This document shows, in pieces, positions 11,493-23,167 of a stretch of DNA of 64,000 nt (position 1 is its first letter; each line of letters begins with the position of its first letter). The translations under genes and the position numbers were made by a program. This DNA comes from Lithobates sylvaticus. Lineage: Eukaryota > Chordata > Amphibia > Anura > Ranidae. The notes under the pieces are model-generated. The model worked only from the letters and a program-made list of their open reading frames with translations, was not told where the DNA came from and did not search any database. Where the stretch lies: contig CM053028.1 of assembly GCA_028564925.1 (NCBI GenBank), positions 444,900,022 through 444,964,021 of the forward strand, written 5' to 3'.

Positions 11493-11665
11493 CTCAGATT
11501 GGCATGGTGTTTGGCCAGAAGGTTTTGAGTTACGTCATTAACCTATGCCGGGGTCAATATGATTTCTTGGAGCGTCTTTCCGAGTCATTGATACTCTACC
11601 TCCTGACTTTCTTGGACCTAGAGGACATTGCTCAGCTTTCCCAGGTCTCTCATACATTCCAAAAG
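11493..11665 (+). CDS. FBXO36: FBXO36 internal exon (F-box domain, penultimate exon)
   Basis: F-box only protein 36, a presumed substrate-recognition subunit of an SCF (SKP1-cullin-F-box) ubiquitin ligase; its substrates are not well known. The exon runs from the acceptor CTTCCTCTGCAG to the donor AAG|GTAAAT. It starts with the last two bases of a split codon, then reads QIGMVFGQKVLSYVINLC, RGQYDFLERLSESLI, LYLLTFLDLEDIAQLSQ, VSHTFQK. This matches remembered human FBXO36 (FDFLERLSDDLL...YLDLEDIARL) closely, including the start of the F-box helices. It encodes 57 full codons and ends in phase 0. The frame joins directly to the next exon at 38050. Earlier exons are not in the window. The exon is intact. 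Confidence 0.95.
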
Positions 11666-11731
11666 GTAAATATTGTATATGGCTGTATCTGCTGGCAGTT
11701 AGTGAACTGATCAAGCAATATGTCTGTCTTA

Positions 11732-11900
11732 GACCCCATACACACTATTCGATTTTCTGCAGATTTCTGTCTTCAGATTTACAAAAATCATATAATATGA
11801 GGTCAAATCTTAAGAGTTTCAATTTGTATGCAATTAGGCAGGCCCTTGCACTACATGGTTTGCAAAAATCTGCAGGAAATCTAATAGTGTGTATGGGGTC
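11732..11900. repeat. short MITE, family T, copy 1 (TTA target duplication)
   Basis: 169-bp element with inverted ends GACCCCATACACACTAT and ATAGTGTGTATGGGGTC, flanked by TTA at 11729-11731 and 11901-11903. It is the uninterrupted version of the element split at 55496/62826. Confidence 0.75.
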
Positions 11901-11903
11901 TTA

Positions 11904-13351
11904 CACTAAAAAAGGTATAAATGTGTCAGCTGTAGGACTGCAAGTACTATTTTGTGTGACTGTTGAATCTTGTATAATATGTCCAAAGCTTACCACGTTG
12001 TAATCTCCTTAAAGGTTAAGTTAAGTTTTTTTCTAAATTCCAGCTTCCCCTATGTACCAGTATACCATTAATATGCCTCGTTTGCAGAAAAGAAAAAGCT
12101 TTCTATTTGCCCTAGACAAGGCCCTACCTCAACCTCAGTGTCCCGGTGAAAACTCCTCCATTAGCCGTCCTTAATATTCAGGATGGAAGAACCAGTAGAA
12201 TGAAGTAGCTGACCTAATTAACACACACTCTGCACCTGCCCCCTTTCCCCCCAGGAGACCGCGACCACCCACCCACCCAGGTTCATGCATTTCCAATACA
12301 ATCAGCAATCACCGTTCTCAGATTGTGTAGTGTATGGCCACCTTTATACACCTAAAATGAACTAGTTGCGCTTTCGGTGCCATTAATTGTTAATGGTACC
12401 CCAAACGCAGAAGCAAACACGTATTTTGCTAAGTGAAGAAACAAGTGACAATTGCAGCCAAACACACAGTAATAAATGTGCAAACCGCAATGCGCGAAAA
12501 TGTCCCATGAGCTATTTTGCCATGTGTAGGGCAGCAAGCAAGTGCACTCCCACCGCACTAGGTGTGAATGGGGCCTGAATGGGAAATTGGTGTGTTAACA
12601 CAAGAACAATGAGTCTCTATTCACATCTGTGCATTTCCAAATGCATGACAAACCACACAGAAAATGCACGCTCTGCTCATGCATTTCAGAAATGCGCATC
12701 TTGCTTGCAATGTCAATGGGGCAGAAAGTACATTAGAAAATGCTTATATGTATTATGAAAAATCGAATTCTGCCCAAAAAATGTGAACTTCGCACTGGGG
12801 CTTGTGTGCACCATGATCCCCGCATTCAGTGTGCAGTTCCACATGTGCATTTACATGCATTTATAATTTGTGTAATTGCAGTACATTTTTTTAGGCATTT
12901 GTTTATGTTTTTACTTATACTTTTTTTTTAAATTCATATGAAAATGTTACAGTGGTGTAAACTATACATTTTTTTTGCACATAAATGCAGATGAATGTGC
13001 ACTGCAAATGCATGTAAAGGCAACTCAGTAAAAAAAAAAAAAATAACAAAAATACACAGTAACCGTAAACGCATTACAAAGACATTGTTAATGCACATGT
13101 GGAACATTGGAATTGGTGGTGTGAGTGGTGTAAGCAATCCCTATTTTGTAAAAGCAAAGTGCAAACCCTTGGCGCTATATAAATCCTAAATAATAATAAT
13201 AAGAGATCTACTAGCAACTACGTGGTGCCAAGGGCTTGCCTGTCTAAATCCAAAATAAATTTCTGTAGGTCCCTATACTACATAGTTTTTGGTAAATTTC
13301 AAGTTGATCATCAAAGATTGTACTGTCAGATTTTAACATGTATGGTGAGCT
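11904..13351. other. intronic sequence with weak repeat remnants
   Basis: 12341-12578 ends GTGTGAATGGGGCCTGA, like family H, with a degraded left end. 13160-13203 (CTTGGCGCTATATAAATCC plus AATAATAATAAT) looks like an L2-type LINE tail. The rest is unidentified. Short frames here resemble no protein. Confidence 0.4.
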
Positions 13352-14070
13352 TTAAGGCCCGTACACACGATACGAAAATCGGATGAAAAATTTAGTCCGA
13401 CGAACGATCTGCCGATTTTCGGATTGTTAGTACGGTGCTTTCGACAGCCGTTTTTTTCATCAGACAAAAGCTGGATGTGCAGAAAAGAATTTTTTTGTTG
13501 TACGTGAACTCAACGTTCAAATTTCCATTAATTAGTACGGTTTTCGTACGAAAAAAATGCTAAGCTGAAGACTACGCATGCTCAGAAACGTTCAGAAGAG
13601 TTGTATTCTGTCGTACGAGAATTTTCAGATGGTGAGTAACCTCTTCACTTTGGACATGAGACTAGCATGTAGACATGTGCAATTCGTTTTGTTTCGTTTT
13701 TTTTCGTTATTTTCGTTCGTTCGTTTTCATACGAATGAACGAATCGAACGAATCCGAATAACGAATCGTTCGAATCGTACGAATCCGATTAACGAATCAT
13801 TCAAATCGAACGAATCTGAAAAACAACGAAAATCCGAAAAAAACTAATTAGAAACAACGAATGTACGAATGAAGACTATACGAAAAACGAAAACAGGAAC
13901 AACGAAAATGAACGAAAAAATTCGTACATTCGTAACTTTTTTTTTTTTGTTGAATTGGTAATTTTCCGTGTCCCTTACAATGGTGCTGCTTAACGTGCTT
14001 CGAATAGATTGAACGAAAAAATTTGTACATTTGGTCGTCCGGAAATCTGATCGTGTGTACGAGGCTTTAG
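13352..14070. repeat. MITE, R-related, copy 2, with a CGAA-rich insert
   Basis: Ends AAGGCCCGTACACACGAT and ATCGTGTGTACGAGGCTT are inverted repeats. It is larger than other R copies because 13675-13945 is a block of degenerate CGAATCGTTCG words, listed separately. A diverged relative is at 21658. Confidence 0.6.
13675..13945. repeat. degenerate CGAA/TTCG repeat block
   Basis: Dense irregular repeats of TTCGTTCG, then ACGAATCGAACGAATC-type words, then AACGAAAA words. The two halves are roughly complementary (TTCGTT to the left, AACGAA to the right), so the block can fold back. It is probably an inserted foldback element and not a classical tandem array, since no fixed period is visible. Confidence 0.55.
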
Positions 14071-15249
14071 GCTGAGTGCTCATGACCTTGAATTAGGATA
14101 GGAAGTTTATTGAAAGTAGTGTTTGGGGCATTGTGATACAATGGAAGAGAAGATGTCATGGACTGTTGGTATATACTCAGCTGTTTAGCACTCAACCATA
14201 TTTAACACCAAGTCGGGGGTTCTCTGTGAGCCTAAAGAATCACCCCCAAGTTCCCCCTTTTGAAGCATACACAAACTGTTATATTATTTGTCTAAGTATG
14301 AGTTATTTTCTCTTTTAGTCTTTATAATTTATTATGCATGAAAGCTATTATTTCCTACATGTCTGGCTTATTGCTTTAGAGATCCATTACTTAGTTAGAT
14401 TTGTGCACTGCAGTGATAACCCTCATAAATCACAGATTCTGCAAAGATTTACACTTCAGTGGGTGGTAAATATGTTCTAGAATAAAACCATTACAAGCCA
14501 CTCTATCTGTATAGATAAGATACAGCATTAAACTTAGAACTCATTCGGTATTACTGATCATATTTTTCCAAGATGTGTTGAAATTTTAAGTGTTGATGGC
14601 AATGTCTATGCCAGGTTTAATAATACATTTATTGGGCATTTTCCACTTAGCCACCTTCCTACATAGTTGTTGTTTTTTTTAAAGCATATCTAAACCTAGG
14701 GAAAAATGGAATATATGGCAGCTTATCTATAGATGTGGTGGCTGCATTTAGTATAAAACTTATTTTTCCCTGGTTGTCCTAAAAATAACACACTTTCTGT
14801 CCTAGGGTGAAAATACTCTCACAGTACTGAAGCAGCATTATCACCCTAGGACAAGGGCTACAGAACATCTTCCCCCCTCCTCTTATGGTAACATTAATGG
14901 GAGGTGTTCTGTAGTCCAGAAAGACCTACGAACAGCCTAACTGATAAGAGTGCAGCAGTGAAGCAACAGTGATGATAATTACGTCTGATGAACCCTACAC
15001 TGTGTGGAGCCAAAGGGGGAGTCGTACTGAACACAGTGCATTCACAAACCAGTATCTTACCGTATTCGAGTATGCGGTACAATATAGCATAGCATTTTTC
15101 AAAAAGTTTTGTAGCATTCACTAAAAAGTGCTGCTAAAATGCTGCATGAGTTTGCTGTGTTTTAGTAGTGAAAGCCTGTGGTAATTTACTGCCCGCGGTA
15201 GCTGGTGTCTTACCACAGGCTGACACTAGCTGGTTGTGAAAGCACACAT
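14071..15249. other. no recognised gene or clear repeat
   Basis: Mostly AT-rich intronic sequence. GTCCTAGGGTGA and TCACCCTAGGAC (near 14805-14855) form an inverted pair around a short spacer, suggesting a small foldback. Confidence 0.35.
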
Positions 15250-15540
15250 ACTATAGCTGCTGACTTTTAATATTAGGACACTTAACTGTCCTGGAATCTA
15301 GCGATGTCAGGACCCCAGCCAATGTTTCGGCTTCATAGCCGGCTCCCTAATGCAAATGCGCGAAGCGCGCTGCGCTTTCTGAATGGCCGCTGGCGAAAGG
15401 AGGAGGGGGGCCGAACTTCCAGGTGATCTTGCCACGGTGAGATCTCTTAGAAGTGGGGACAGGTAGCTGTCATAAAACAGGTACCCGCTCCCCCCAAAAG
15501 GTGAGCAGAGCTTCCACTGTTTACATAGTACCACTATACT
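15250..15540. repeat. family C fragment without termini
   Basis: GCTGCTGACTTTTAAT, CAGGTACCCGCTCCCCCC and GAAATGGCC-type GC-rich text match the interior of family C copies. Neither TTAA terminus is recognisable, so this is a fragment. Confidence 0.5.
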
Positions 15541-15599
15541 CATTAACCAAAAAAAATGCACCAAAGCACCCCCCCCACCCATGTTGAGGGCATGTAGCC

Positions 15600-15817
15600 T
15601 GGTATGGTTCAGGAGGGGGGCTCCTTGCTTGACCCCTCTTTCCTGACCTGCCAGGCTGCATGCTCGAATAAGGTTCTGGTATAGCTTTGGGGGGGGGGGG
15701 GGACGGACTTCATGTCTTCTTCTTTTTTTTTGTTACATGTTACAGCAGTTCTTCCTCTGTAAATCCCACGTGGAAGAGAGAGCTTGCTTTAAGCCCTCCC
15801 CTTGTATTTATATACTG

Positions 15818-15872
<55 letters not shown>

Positions 15873-15985
15873 TTGCAAATCTCTATTGCGCAACCCAATT
15901 TTGGGTATTGTAGTTTGGATTGGTTTTACAAGCACACACTTCCAACACACACAATCAACCACTTCACCGTACGTATGTGCTGTAT
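15600..15985. repeat. interspersed repeat, family D, copy 1
   Basis: Shares CTTTCCTGACCTGCCAGG, GCATGCTCGAATAAGG, TGTTACAGCAGT, AAGCCCTCCCCTTGTATTTA and TTGGGTATTGTAGTTTGGAT with 18005-18300. It contains an (AC)n run at 15825-15870, much longer than in the other copy, and a 14-base G run near 15690. The frame 15687-16181 is just this repeat. Confidence 0.65.
15825..15870. repeat. (AC)n microsatellite
   Basis: Twenty-three uninterrupted AC units within family D copy 1. The second D copy has only a short ACACACA stretch at the same place, so the run expanded after the copies separated. Confidence 0.95.
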
Positions 15986-17570
15986 ACGTCCTCGGGCGGG
16001 AAGGGTGATATCTTGGTTATCACTGCAGGTTCCCCTCAAAACACTTACCAGAGACAAAGGGCCTGGTATTGATTGGAGTGGTACTCTGCGCTGTTTTTAT
16101 TTTTTAATTTTTATTGCCACCATCTTTTTTTCTTTATATTCAGTTGACCGCGGGGATCCCAGGTTGTTTACGGGTTGCTAAGGATGCTGACAGCTGCCGG
16201 TTCCTTAAATGTCACATGCCAGGACCACTACTTATTTATCATATGCATTTTTTTGGCAATCGAATCTCACTCCTGTTTTATGTGGTATTTACTGAGCGCT
16301 TTTGCTTTATGCGGTAAATGCCACGAAAAGCAGTAGTAATTTGACATTTTCAGGATCTCATGCGGTATACCGCATGGGATCTGGTTCTGTGAATGAAGCC
16401 CATTATCACCCTTGTTTTCCCCAAAATGCAAAAGTCACTAACATGGACTGTCATGTTTAAATCTCATGTTTGTGGTGGGCAGCCAGAGAAGGTGACAGCA
16501 CACAGCCAGCTTGTGGGCGGGGCCTCCTCGGCCTGCACGCGTGGAGTTACCTCTCCTCTCATGTGCGTGCTTATTAATACCCGGGACCAAGCAGGGCCAT
16601 ATTCCTGTGAAAGTCGACATTCAGTTTAAAATAGAAACAAAAGGCAAAACATTTTTATATAGCTATAAAAAACATTATAAATACCTTTTTTTTTCAAAAT
16701 AAGCGATCATATTCCCCTTGTTCTCGTTCTCAGCTGCATAGGAGCTGGGAGGAGGAGAAGCAGCAGCACACTGAGCTTCCCAGAGAATGGCTGTGCTGCA
16801 GGGGTGTCTCAGGACAAGTCTGATCATTGGAGGAGAGCAGCATGAGATTTCAGCACAGCTAGAGAACTGACCACGGTGTGTTCTCCTGCTTAGTGTGGTC
16901 AGTTTTTAATAGGAATGCAAGGGGACTAGCAGGAACACCAGGGATTTCATACAAAGGAATCAATACAAAGAGAACAGGATACTTTCTCATATAAGTACAG
17001 GGTACAGCAGGCACATATCAGGAATATGAAGTGTTGGGATAACAAACGCCCTCTCCAGCATACCTCTGCCACTCTACTACCAGTGATAGAAAGAGGTCCC
17101 GCCGCGCACCTAGCATGGACCTCATGCATGTGCTTAATTAACTCCTTCTACTCTCCCATACCCATGAGGTCTCCGTACTGTGGGTTAGGTCCCAGTTACT
17201 TTTGGGGAGCCAACCGCTAGCGAGGGATGCAGAACACCAGCCCCCTCTATACCGGAGGACCCGTCACCTACGTCAGGTTCCCTGCTTTATTGACCAGCTC
17301 CTATACATTCCAACTAGTCTATGGTTGCTCGTGGCAACTGCTCTCCTGTTCCGACTCTTTTGCTAAGTAAACTCTTCATAGTGGCTCTTACTGCTGTACC
17401 CCATGAGGGTTTAAGAGCCCAGTTCTTTTAATACACCATGATCCATCGTACACCCCATACAATGACTTCAGACCAGGCATTAAGCAGTTAATAAATTCAA
17501 GATTAATCACTGAGCTAACAATAATAAAGCAGCTGACATAAATTGTATGGTGACAATAAAAAGCATAAAC
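15986..17570. other. unidentified intronic sequence
   Basis: Begins with text like the start of a family P element (CCACTTCACCGTACGTATG, about 15958) that is not continued to a P right end. Nothing else recognised. Short frames do not resemble proteins. Confidence 0.3.
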
Positions 17571-17836
17571 GTTAAGTATATGCAGCGCTAGAAGCATCAA
17601 ATTATAAAATAAAAGTCCATAGTGTTAAAACAGAGTCTTTGTTCTGGGGAAATACTGGAACCACCCACGGTGCAGACAGAGATACAATAAGGTGAGAGGA
17701 TAATCTCATGTTCACCTTATTGTATCTCTGTCTGCACCGTGGGTGGTTCCAGTATTTCCCCAGAACAAAGACTCTGTTTTAACACTGTGGACTTTTATTT
17801 TATAATTTGATGCTTCTAGTGCTTCATATACTTAAC
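17571..17836. repeat. long near-perfect inverted repeat
   Basis: Arms 17571-17695 and 17712-17836 (about 125 bp each) with a 16-bp spacer. By eye only about three mismatches separate the arms. Outer words GTTAAGTATATG and CATATACTTAAC; inner words CAATAAGGTGA and TCACCTTATTG. It would form a very stable hairpin. A related word (CATTAAGCAGTTAAT) lies on both sides (17478 and 17838). It could be a foldback MITE or a recent inverted duplication. Confidence 0.9.
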
Positions 17837-18004
17837 CATTAAGCAGTTAATGAAACTTTACTGAGCATTTAGCAGCACAGTTCAACAGCATACTGTACAT
17901 GAAACAGAGTCCAGCCCTAACTATCTAAAGCAGACTGCCCAGGTTCATGCCTTCCAGAGAAACAAAGTCCATTCAGCAAGAGTCTGTGATGTGATGGTAG
18001 GTTC

Positions 18005-18300
18005 CTAGTCCCCTCTCTTTCCTGACCTGCCAGGCGGCATGCTCGAATAAGGGTCTGGTATGGATTTTGGGGGGGACTCAATGCCTTTTTTATTACATGT
18101 TACAGCAGTCCTTCCTCTGTAAATCCCATGTGGAAGAGAGCGCTTGCTCTAAGCCCTCCCCTTGTATTTATACACACACAAGTTTGCAAATGTCTTTTGT
18201 GCAACACAATTTTGGGTATTGTAGTTTGGATTGGTTTTACAAGCACACACTTCCAACATACACAATCAGCCACTTCCCGTCCGCTGTACGTATATATATT
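18005..18300. repeat. interspersed repeat, family D, copy 2
   Basis: Same orientation as 15600-15985 and alignable along its length; see that entry. It begins CTCTTTCCTGACCTGCC and runs to the point where P-like CCACTTCCCGTCC text starts (about 18271). Confidence 0.65.
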
Positions 18301-19587
18301 GAGATATCGTTTCCGTCTGCCAGCAATTATTTACAAAGTAAAAGCAATCTGAGCGGCTATACCTCAGTGAACCCACTCTTTTTTTATAATGTGAAAGATT
18401 TTACGTCGCAAGAATCGTGAGAGAATCGTGATCTTTTTATTCTAGCAAAAAAATTGTGATTCTCATTTTGGCCAGAATCGGGCAGCTCTAAAGTAAAACA
18501 ATAAAAATGTAATATTCCTTAAAATATAGTGCATGGGGGGTCCACTTAGTCTGCCTGTAAAGTGGTACATCTGTACCGCGTATAGAACCTGCTGTAGCAA
18601 AACTGACATTTCTAAAGAAAGAAAAACATGACATTTAATGTATTTCCAGACTGCAAGCCATTGCTGGCAATAGAAAAATATTTAAAAAAATGGCGTTGGG
18701 TTCCCCCGTCCACACCAGGCCCTTTGGGTCTGGTATTGATTTTAAGGGAAATACAATGTCAAAATTGAAAAAAAAAAATGGCGTGCCCCCCCCAAATCCA
18801 TACCATGCACGCAGCCTGACCGGACAGGTAAGGGAGGGGGACAAGCAAGATTCCCGCCCCTCCTGAACCATACCAGATCACCTGCCCTTAACAAGGGCCT
18901 CTTCTCGACAACCCTGGGCAGTGGAATAAAGTAATTGTTAAAAACTGGCTCATGTCTATTTATTTTTGACATTTTTTTGGTGAATGAGTAGGGGTACGAT
19001 GTACCCCTACTCATTCACACGGGGTGGGATCTGAGGACTTCCAGATTTTGATAAGCCCCCTGCCCGCAGACCCCCACAACCACAGTCCAGGGTTGTAATT
19101 TTTATTGTTTCACTTTCAGCATCATTAAAATCACTGCTCCTGTAAACACAATCGTTTAAAAAAAAATTTGCATTGATACATGTCCCCCGAGGGCAGTACC
19201 CAGGCCCCCATACCCTTTTTATGGGGACATTTTTTTGCATATAAGCATTCAAAATGGGGACTTTTGATTTTTCATGTTCGGGTCCCATAGACTTTAATAG
19301 AGTTTGCGGCTTGAGGCCTTGCTTTTTCCCTGTTCGGAAGTTCTGGTGCAAATCGAACAGGGGGGTCATTTGACGGAGCGACCACTCCAGAGCTAGGTCG
19401 AAGCCGTGGCCTTTTCTAAGGCCAAGACAGCGGAGCGCTCCGCGGAGCACGGGGTGTGCCGTTCCAAACAGGTTGACCCGTTCGGATCACGGATCGGTGA
19501 CGATCCATTGCACCCCTACCTGCTCTCTATTCACACCTGAGACCTTTATAGCACTAAAGAGTCACATGACACCGGGGGGGGGGGGTG
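18301..19587. repeat. GC-rich interspersed repeat sequence, unclassified
   Basis: Contains CACCAGGCCCTTTGGGTC, GTAGGGGTACGATGTACCCCTAC (a perfect hairpin near 18989-19011) and GGGTCCCATAGACTTTAAT. I recognise similar text as a dispersed frog repeat but cannot name the family. The 147-codon frame on - (19007-19450) is proline/glycine-rich and resembles no protein I know. I treat it as non-coding. Confidence 0.4.
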
Positions 19588-19829
19588 GCTAATTGGGCTC
19601 AATTTGGACATTTTTACTTAGGGGGGACATTTTTGTTGCCAGCGGTTTAGACATTGATGGCTGTGTGTTGAGTTATTTTGAGGGGACAGCAAATTGACAC
19701 TGTTATACAAACTGTACACTCACTACTTTACATTGTAGCAAAGTGTAATTTCTTTAGTGTTGTCACATGAAAAGATAATAAAATATTTACAAAAATGTGA
19801 GGGATGTACTCACTGTTGTGAGATTATGT
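19588..19829 (+). mobile_element. Tc1 right-end fragment
   Basis: TTTTTGTTGCCAGCGGTTTAG, GTTGAGTTATTTTGAGGGG and TTTACATTGTAGCAAAGTGT match the right end of the Tc1 element at 51845-52973. It is truncated near 19829 (CACTGTTGTGAGA) and has a G run where the 5' side joins. Confidence 0.75.
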
Positions 19830-19858
19830 TTATAGCATATTCTGTGGCAATGTGCAAT

Positions 19859-20862
19859 TTAACCACTTGCCAACCGGCGCACGACGATATACGTCGACAG
19901 AATGGCACGGACAGGCAGGAGGGCGTATATATAAGTCCCTCCTTTCTGCCTGTCCGTGCCATCGGGAGCGCGCCGGGAGCGGCACGCTCCCGCGCCGGTC
20001 GGGACCCCCGTGAGTCCGATCGCGGTCCCCGCGGACTCGATCGCCGCGGGGACCCCCGCGATCGTCTCACGGGACGGCTGAACGGGGAGATGCCGAGATA
20101 AACAGCATCTCCCCGTTCTGCCTAGCAACTAGTGACGCCGATCTCTGCTCCCTGTGATTGGAGCAGAAATCAGCATTCACTAGCTGACCGCCACGCCCCC
20201 CCACAGTAAGAAACACACCCCTAGGCATACTTAACCCTTACACTGCCCCCTTGTGGTTAACCCATTCACTGCCAGTGTCATTTTTACAGGAATCAATGCA
20301 TTTAAATAGCATTAATTGCTGTAAAAATGACAATGGTCCCAAAAATGTGTCAAAAATGTCCGATGTGTCCGCCATAATGTCGCAGTCACAAAAAAAATCG
20401 CAGATCTCCGCCATTACTAATAAAAAAAAATTATTAATAAAAATGCTATAAAACTATCCCCTATCTTGTAAACGCTATAACTTCTGCGCAAACCAATCAA
20501 TAATCGCTTATTGCGATTTTTTTGTACCAAAAATATGTAGAAGAATACGTATCGGCCTAAATTGAGGAAAAAAAGTTTTTTTATATATTTTCTGGGGATA
20601 TTTATTATAGCAAAAAGTAAAAAATAATGCATTTTTTTCAAAATTGTCTCTTTATTTTTGTTTATAGCCAAAAAATAAAAACCGCAGGGGCGATCAAATA
20701 CCACCAAAAGAAAGCTCTATTTATGGGAAAAAAAGGACGTCAATTTTGTTTGGGAGCCACGTCGCACGACCGCGCAATTGTCAGTTAAAGCGACGCAGTG
20801 CCGAATCGCAAAAAGGGGCCTGGTCCTTTGGCTGCAAATTGGTCCGGTCTGAAAGTGGTTAA
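19859..20862. mobile_element. ~1-kb TTAA element, family P, copy 1
   Basis: 1004 bp including TTAA on both sides. It starts TTAACCACTTGCC and ends CTGAAAGTGGTTAA. It has a GC-rich hairpin-forming left third (CGGACTCGATCGCCGCGGGG) and a conserved right third (GATCAAATACCACCAAAAG, GCGCAATTGTCAGTTAAAGC). The TTAA target with AACCACTT ends suggests a non-autonomous piggyBac-type element. No transposase frame is present. Other copies: 23168, 35490 (inverted) and 50271. Confidence 0.75.
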
Positions 20863-21657
20863 ATGGCAGTTAATCTGGTAATGTTCATCTCTCAGAGACG
20901 TCCCTCTGGCTGCATGGCAGCTGTCTGGATATGTGACAGAACTTCTTTCTATATGTTGTGAGTTCTTTTGGGCAGACGTGTCATTACAAAGTGTTTCTTG
21001 TTGTAATGTATGTTATAATTTTATCATTACATATTGCAGTTCTAGTATGTGCACGTTTTGTACAGGGCTGCAGGAACCAACTATTGCATACACAAGTTTA
21101 CTCTTCAATTAGTTTTCTGTCTGTAGATTTTTTTTACCTCTTGTTTTATATGTCAGCCAGCAGAGGGCGACTAAATAGTAGCTCTAAAACATCTCAAGAC
21201 CTTTTCCTGTTTCCAGATTATGCAGAGTAATACAATACACGGGTGACTGGTTTTCAACAGGCTTTCTGCCACATCAACTTTCATGTTTGCATCAGCAGGT
21301 AGCAACATACACAAAAAAAAAAAATTAAAAATCCCAGCAACTGGCAGACTTTTTGGCTGAGAAAGTGTTAAAGAGATTAGTGGCAATCCTGCTGTAGTTG
21401 TAGAGTACATGAAATCCCAGGTTTTAGTTCTGAATTGGAAAGAGCAGGGACTTTTGGGTGAAACTACTAAATTATAAGCTTTGCTCTGCATCCAAACACT
21501 TAATCAGAAGCTTTTGAGTCATGAGTTAGGAAATCCAAAAATTCCTGCAAGCCAAGGAACCTTTGAGCAGGAAACTGTTTTGTTGCAGAATTGCCTGGCA
21601 ATCACACTTTGATAGAACAAGACTGCTTCTTTATTTTATTTTACAATCACATACTGT
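20863..21657. other. no recognised feature
   Basis: Intronic sequence without recognised repeat or exon; the CAGCCAGCAGAGGGCGACTA word at 21154 is CTCF-site-like but isolated. Confidence 0.35.
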
Positions 21658-21985
21658 AATGCCTAGTACCCACGATCAGAAAATTGGACTAAAAACACCA
21701 CTTTTGGAGCGATCGTCCAATAATCTGATTGTTAGTACACAGCTTTCTAGATCCAATCACGACAGTTCAGGTTCAGGAAATAATCTAAAGAAGCAAGCAT
21801 GAAAAATTTTCTTATGCGATAACAGAACAAATCATTTCTGTGTAATTAGTATGGTATTTGTATGGGAAAAAAAACACAATGCATGCTCGGAAATAAAAGA
21901 ATACATTACAATATAATACATTACATCACTTCCGAAGTTGTATTCTGTTACTATTGTATTCTGTTATACTAACTTTAGTAACTAG
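21658..21985. repeat. diverged R-related MITE
   Basis: GCCTAGTACCCACGATCAG, TCTGATTGTTAGTACACAGC and TATGGGAAAAAAAACACAATGCATGCTC parallel the left half of the element at 13352. Right end not found. Confidence 0.45.
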
Positions 21986-22117
21986 GGCTGCAACTAATGA
22001 TTATTGTTTAGATTAATCGGATAAAAACCTTAAAAAAATGTACTCTTGAATATCTATATGTGGTGGTAGATATAAATAACCAGTTATATGGTTAGAGAAC
22101 AAAATAGAGATTGGATC
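21986..22117. repeat. fragment of the hAT MITE seen at 52137
   Basis: TAGGGCTGCAACTAATGATTATT is the same terminus as at 52137, followed by shared text (GTAGATATAAATAACCAG, TATATGGTTAG). Only the left ~130 bp remain. Confidence 0.7.
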
Positions 22118-22613
22118 TGGTACAGAGCAGCCCTGATCCTCATCTTCTGAGGTCCTCCACCAGGGCTTCCGGCTCTTTCTGCCTTCAGAGTGCCCCTATA
22201 GCAAGGTAAAAAAAACTTCTATTACCACAATGTTATACTTAACTGCTCTGTGCCATTGTTTTGCACAGAGCAGCCCCGATCCTCTTCTTTTAGTTCCACC
22301 AACGTTGATGTATGCTCCTCCCTCCTAGCCTCTTCCTATGGGGGCACTCAAGCAGGCTCACTCGGGAGCCATGCTCCTATGAATGGACATCATCCATTCA
22401 CACACAGAGCGTAGCTCAGCCCAGCTCCCCGCTCTCTCCTTATTTGCTAACTGGCTGTGATTGACAGGAGCAGGAGCCAATGGCTCCCACTGCTGTGTGA
22501 GCCAATGAGGAGAGTGAGGCCTGGCTCTCATGCACATTGTTGGAATGAGATAGGGCTCAGATAAGTATGGGGGGGGGGGGGGAGGTACGCTTCCAGAAGG
22601 TTTTTCACCTTAA
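22118..22613. repeat. TTAA-type MITE, family K, copy 3 (degraded left end)
   Basis: TTTTGCACAGAGCAGCCCCGAT, GCTCCTCCCTCC, GATTGACAGGAGCAGGAGCC and AGATAAGTATGG match family K at 34699. The right end runs into TTCACCTTAA and shares its TTAA (22610-22613) with the next element. Part of the left side is duplicated (22118-22200). Confidence 0.55.
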
Positions 22614-22900
22614 AGCGGAGTTCCACCCAAAAATTGAACTTCTGCTTTAAGTGAAGGTGACCCCCTGACATGCCACATTTAGCATGTCATTTTTTGGGGG
22701 GGGGGGGTGAATGCCCTCTTTTTAGGGGCATCCAGCTCCCACTTCCTCCCGGTGCTCCGCAGAGCCGGAAGGAAGTTCACCTCTCCCCTTCCCTCCATGC
22801 AATCTTCTGGGACACGTCACAGGTCCCAGAAAGCAGCAGTCACAAGATTCCTTGGGAGGAGAATGGATCTGAGCGGCAAGAATTCTGTCACCCAAAGGTG
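22610..22900. repeat. TTAA-type MITE, family C, copy 2 (right end lost)
   Basis: Starts TTAAAGCGGAGTTCCACC with the same terminal 40-bp hairpin as the copy at 440, followed by ACATGCCACATTTAGC and the G run. It ends without a C-type terminus at the border of the gypsy fragment. Confidence 0.6.
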
Positions 22901-23167
22901 AAGTGAGACTGGTACGAATAGTGGCCACAATACGATCAGGAGGTATCACAGGAGCCGACTCCACCTTGGAAGCGGAGGAAAACTGTTGCGACAATGCATC
23001 AGCCCTTACATTCTTAGTACCGGGTAAGAATGAGACTATGTAATTGAAGCTTGACAGAAAAAGAGCCCATTGCGCCCTTCTGGGAGAGAAGCGTTTTGCC
23101 TCACACAAAAATGTGAGATTCTTATAGTCAGTCAAAATGAGAATCGGCACGGTGGTACCTCCGTTCT

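Noticed and set aside
15825-15870. CRISPR-like or regular direct repeats
   Set aside because: Plain AC microsatellite; this is vertebrate DNA and no spacer-separated repeats of that kind occur.
15687-16181. 164-codon frame on + with a Thr-His run
   Set aside because: The run is the translated (AC)n microsatellite in family D.
19007-19450. 147-codon frame on the - strand
   Set aside because: Lies in GC-rich dispersed repeat sequence, has no recognised domain, and its composition follows the repeat's base bias.
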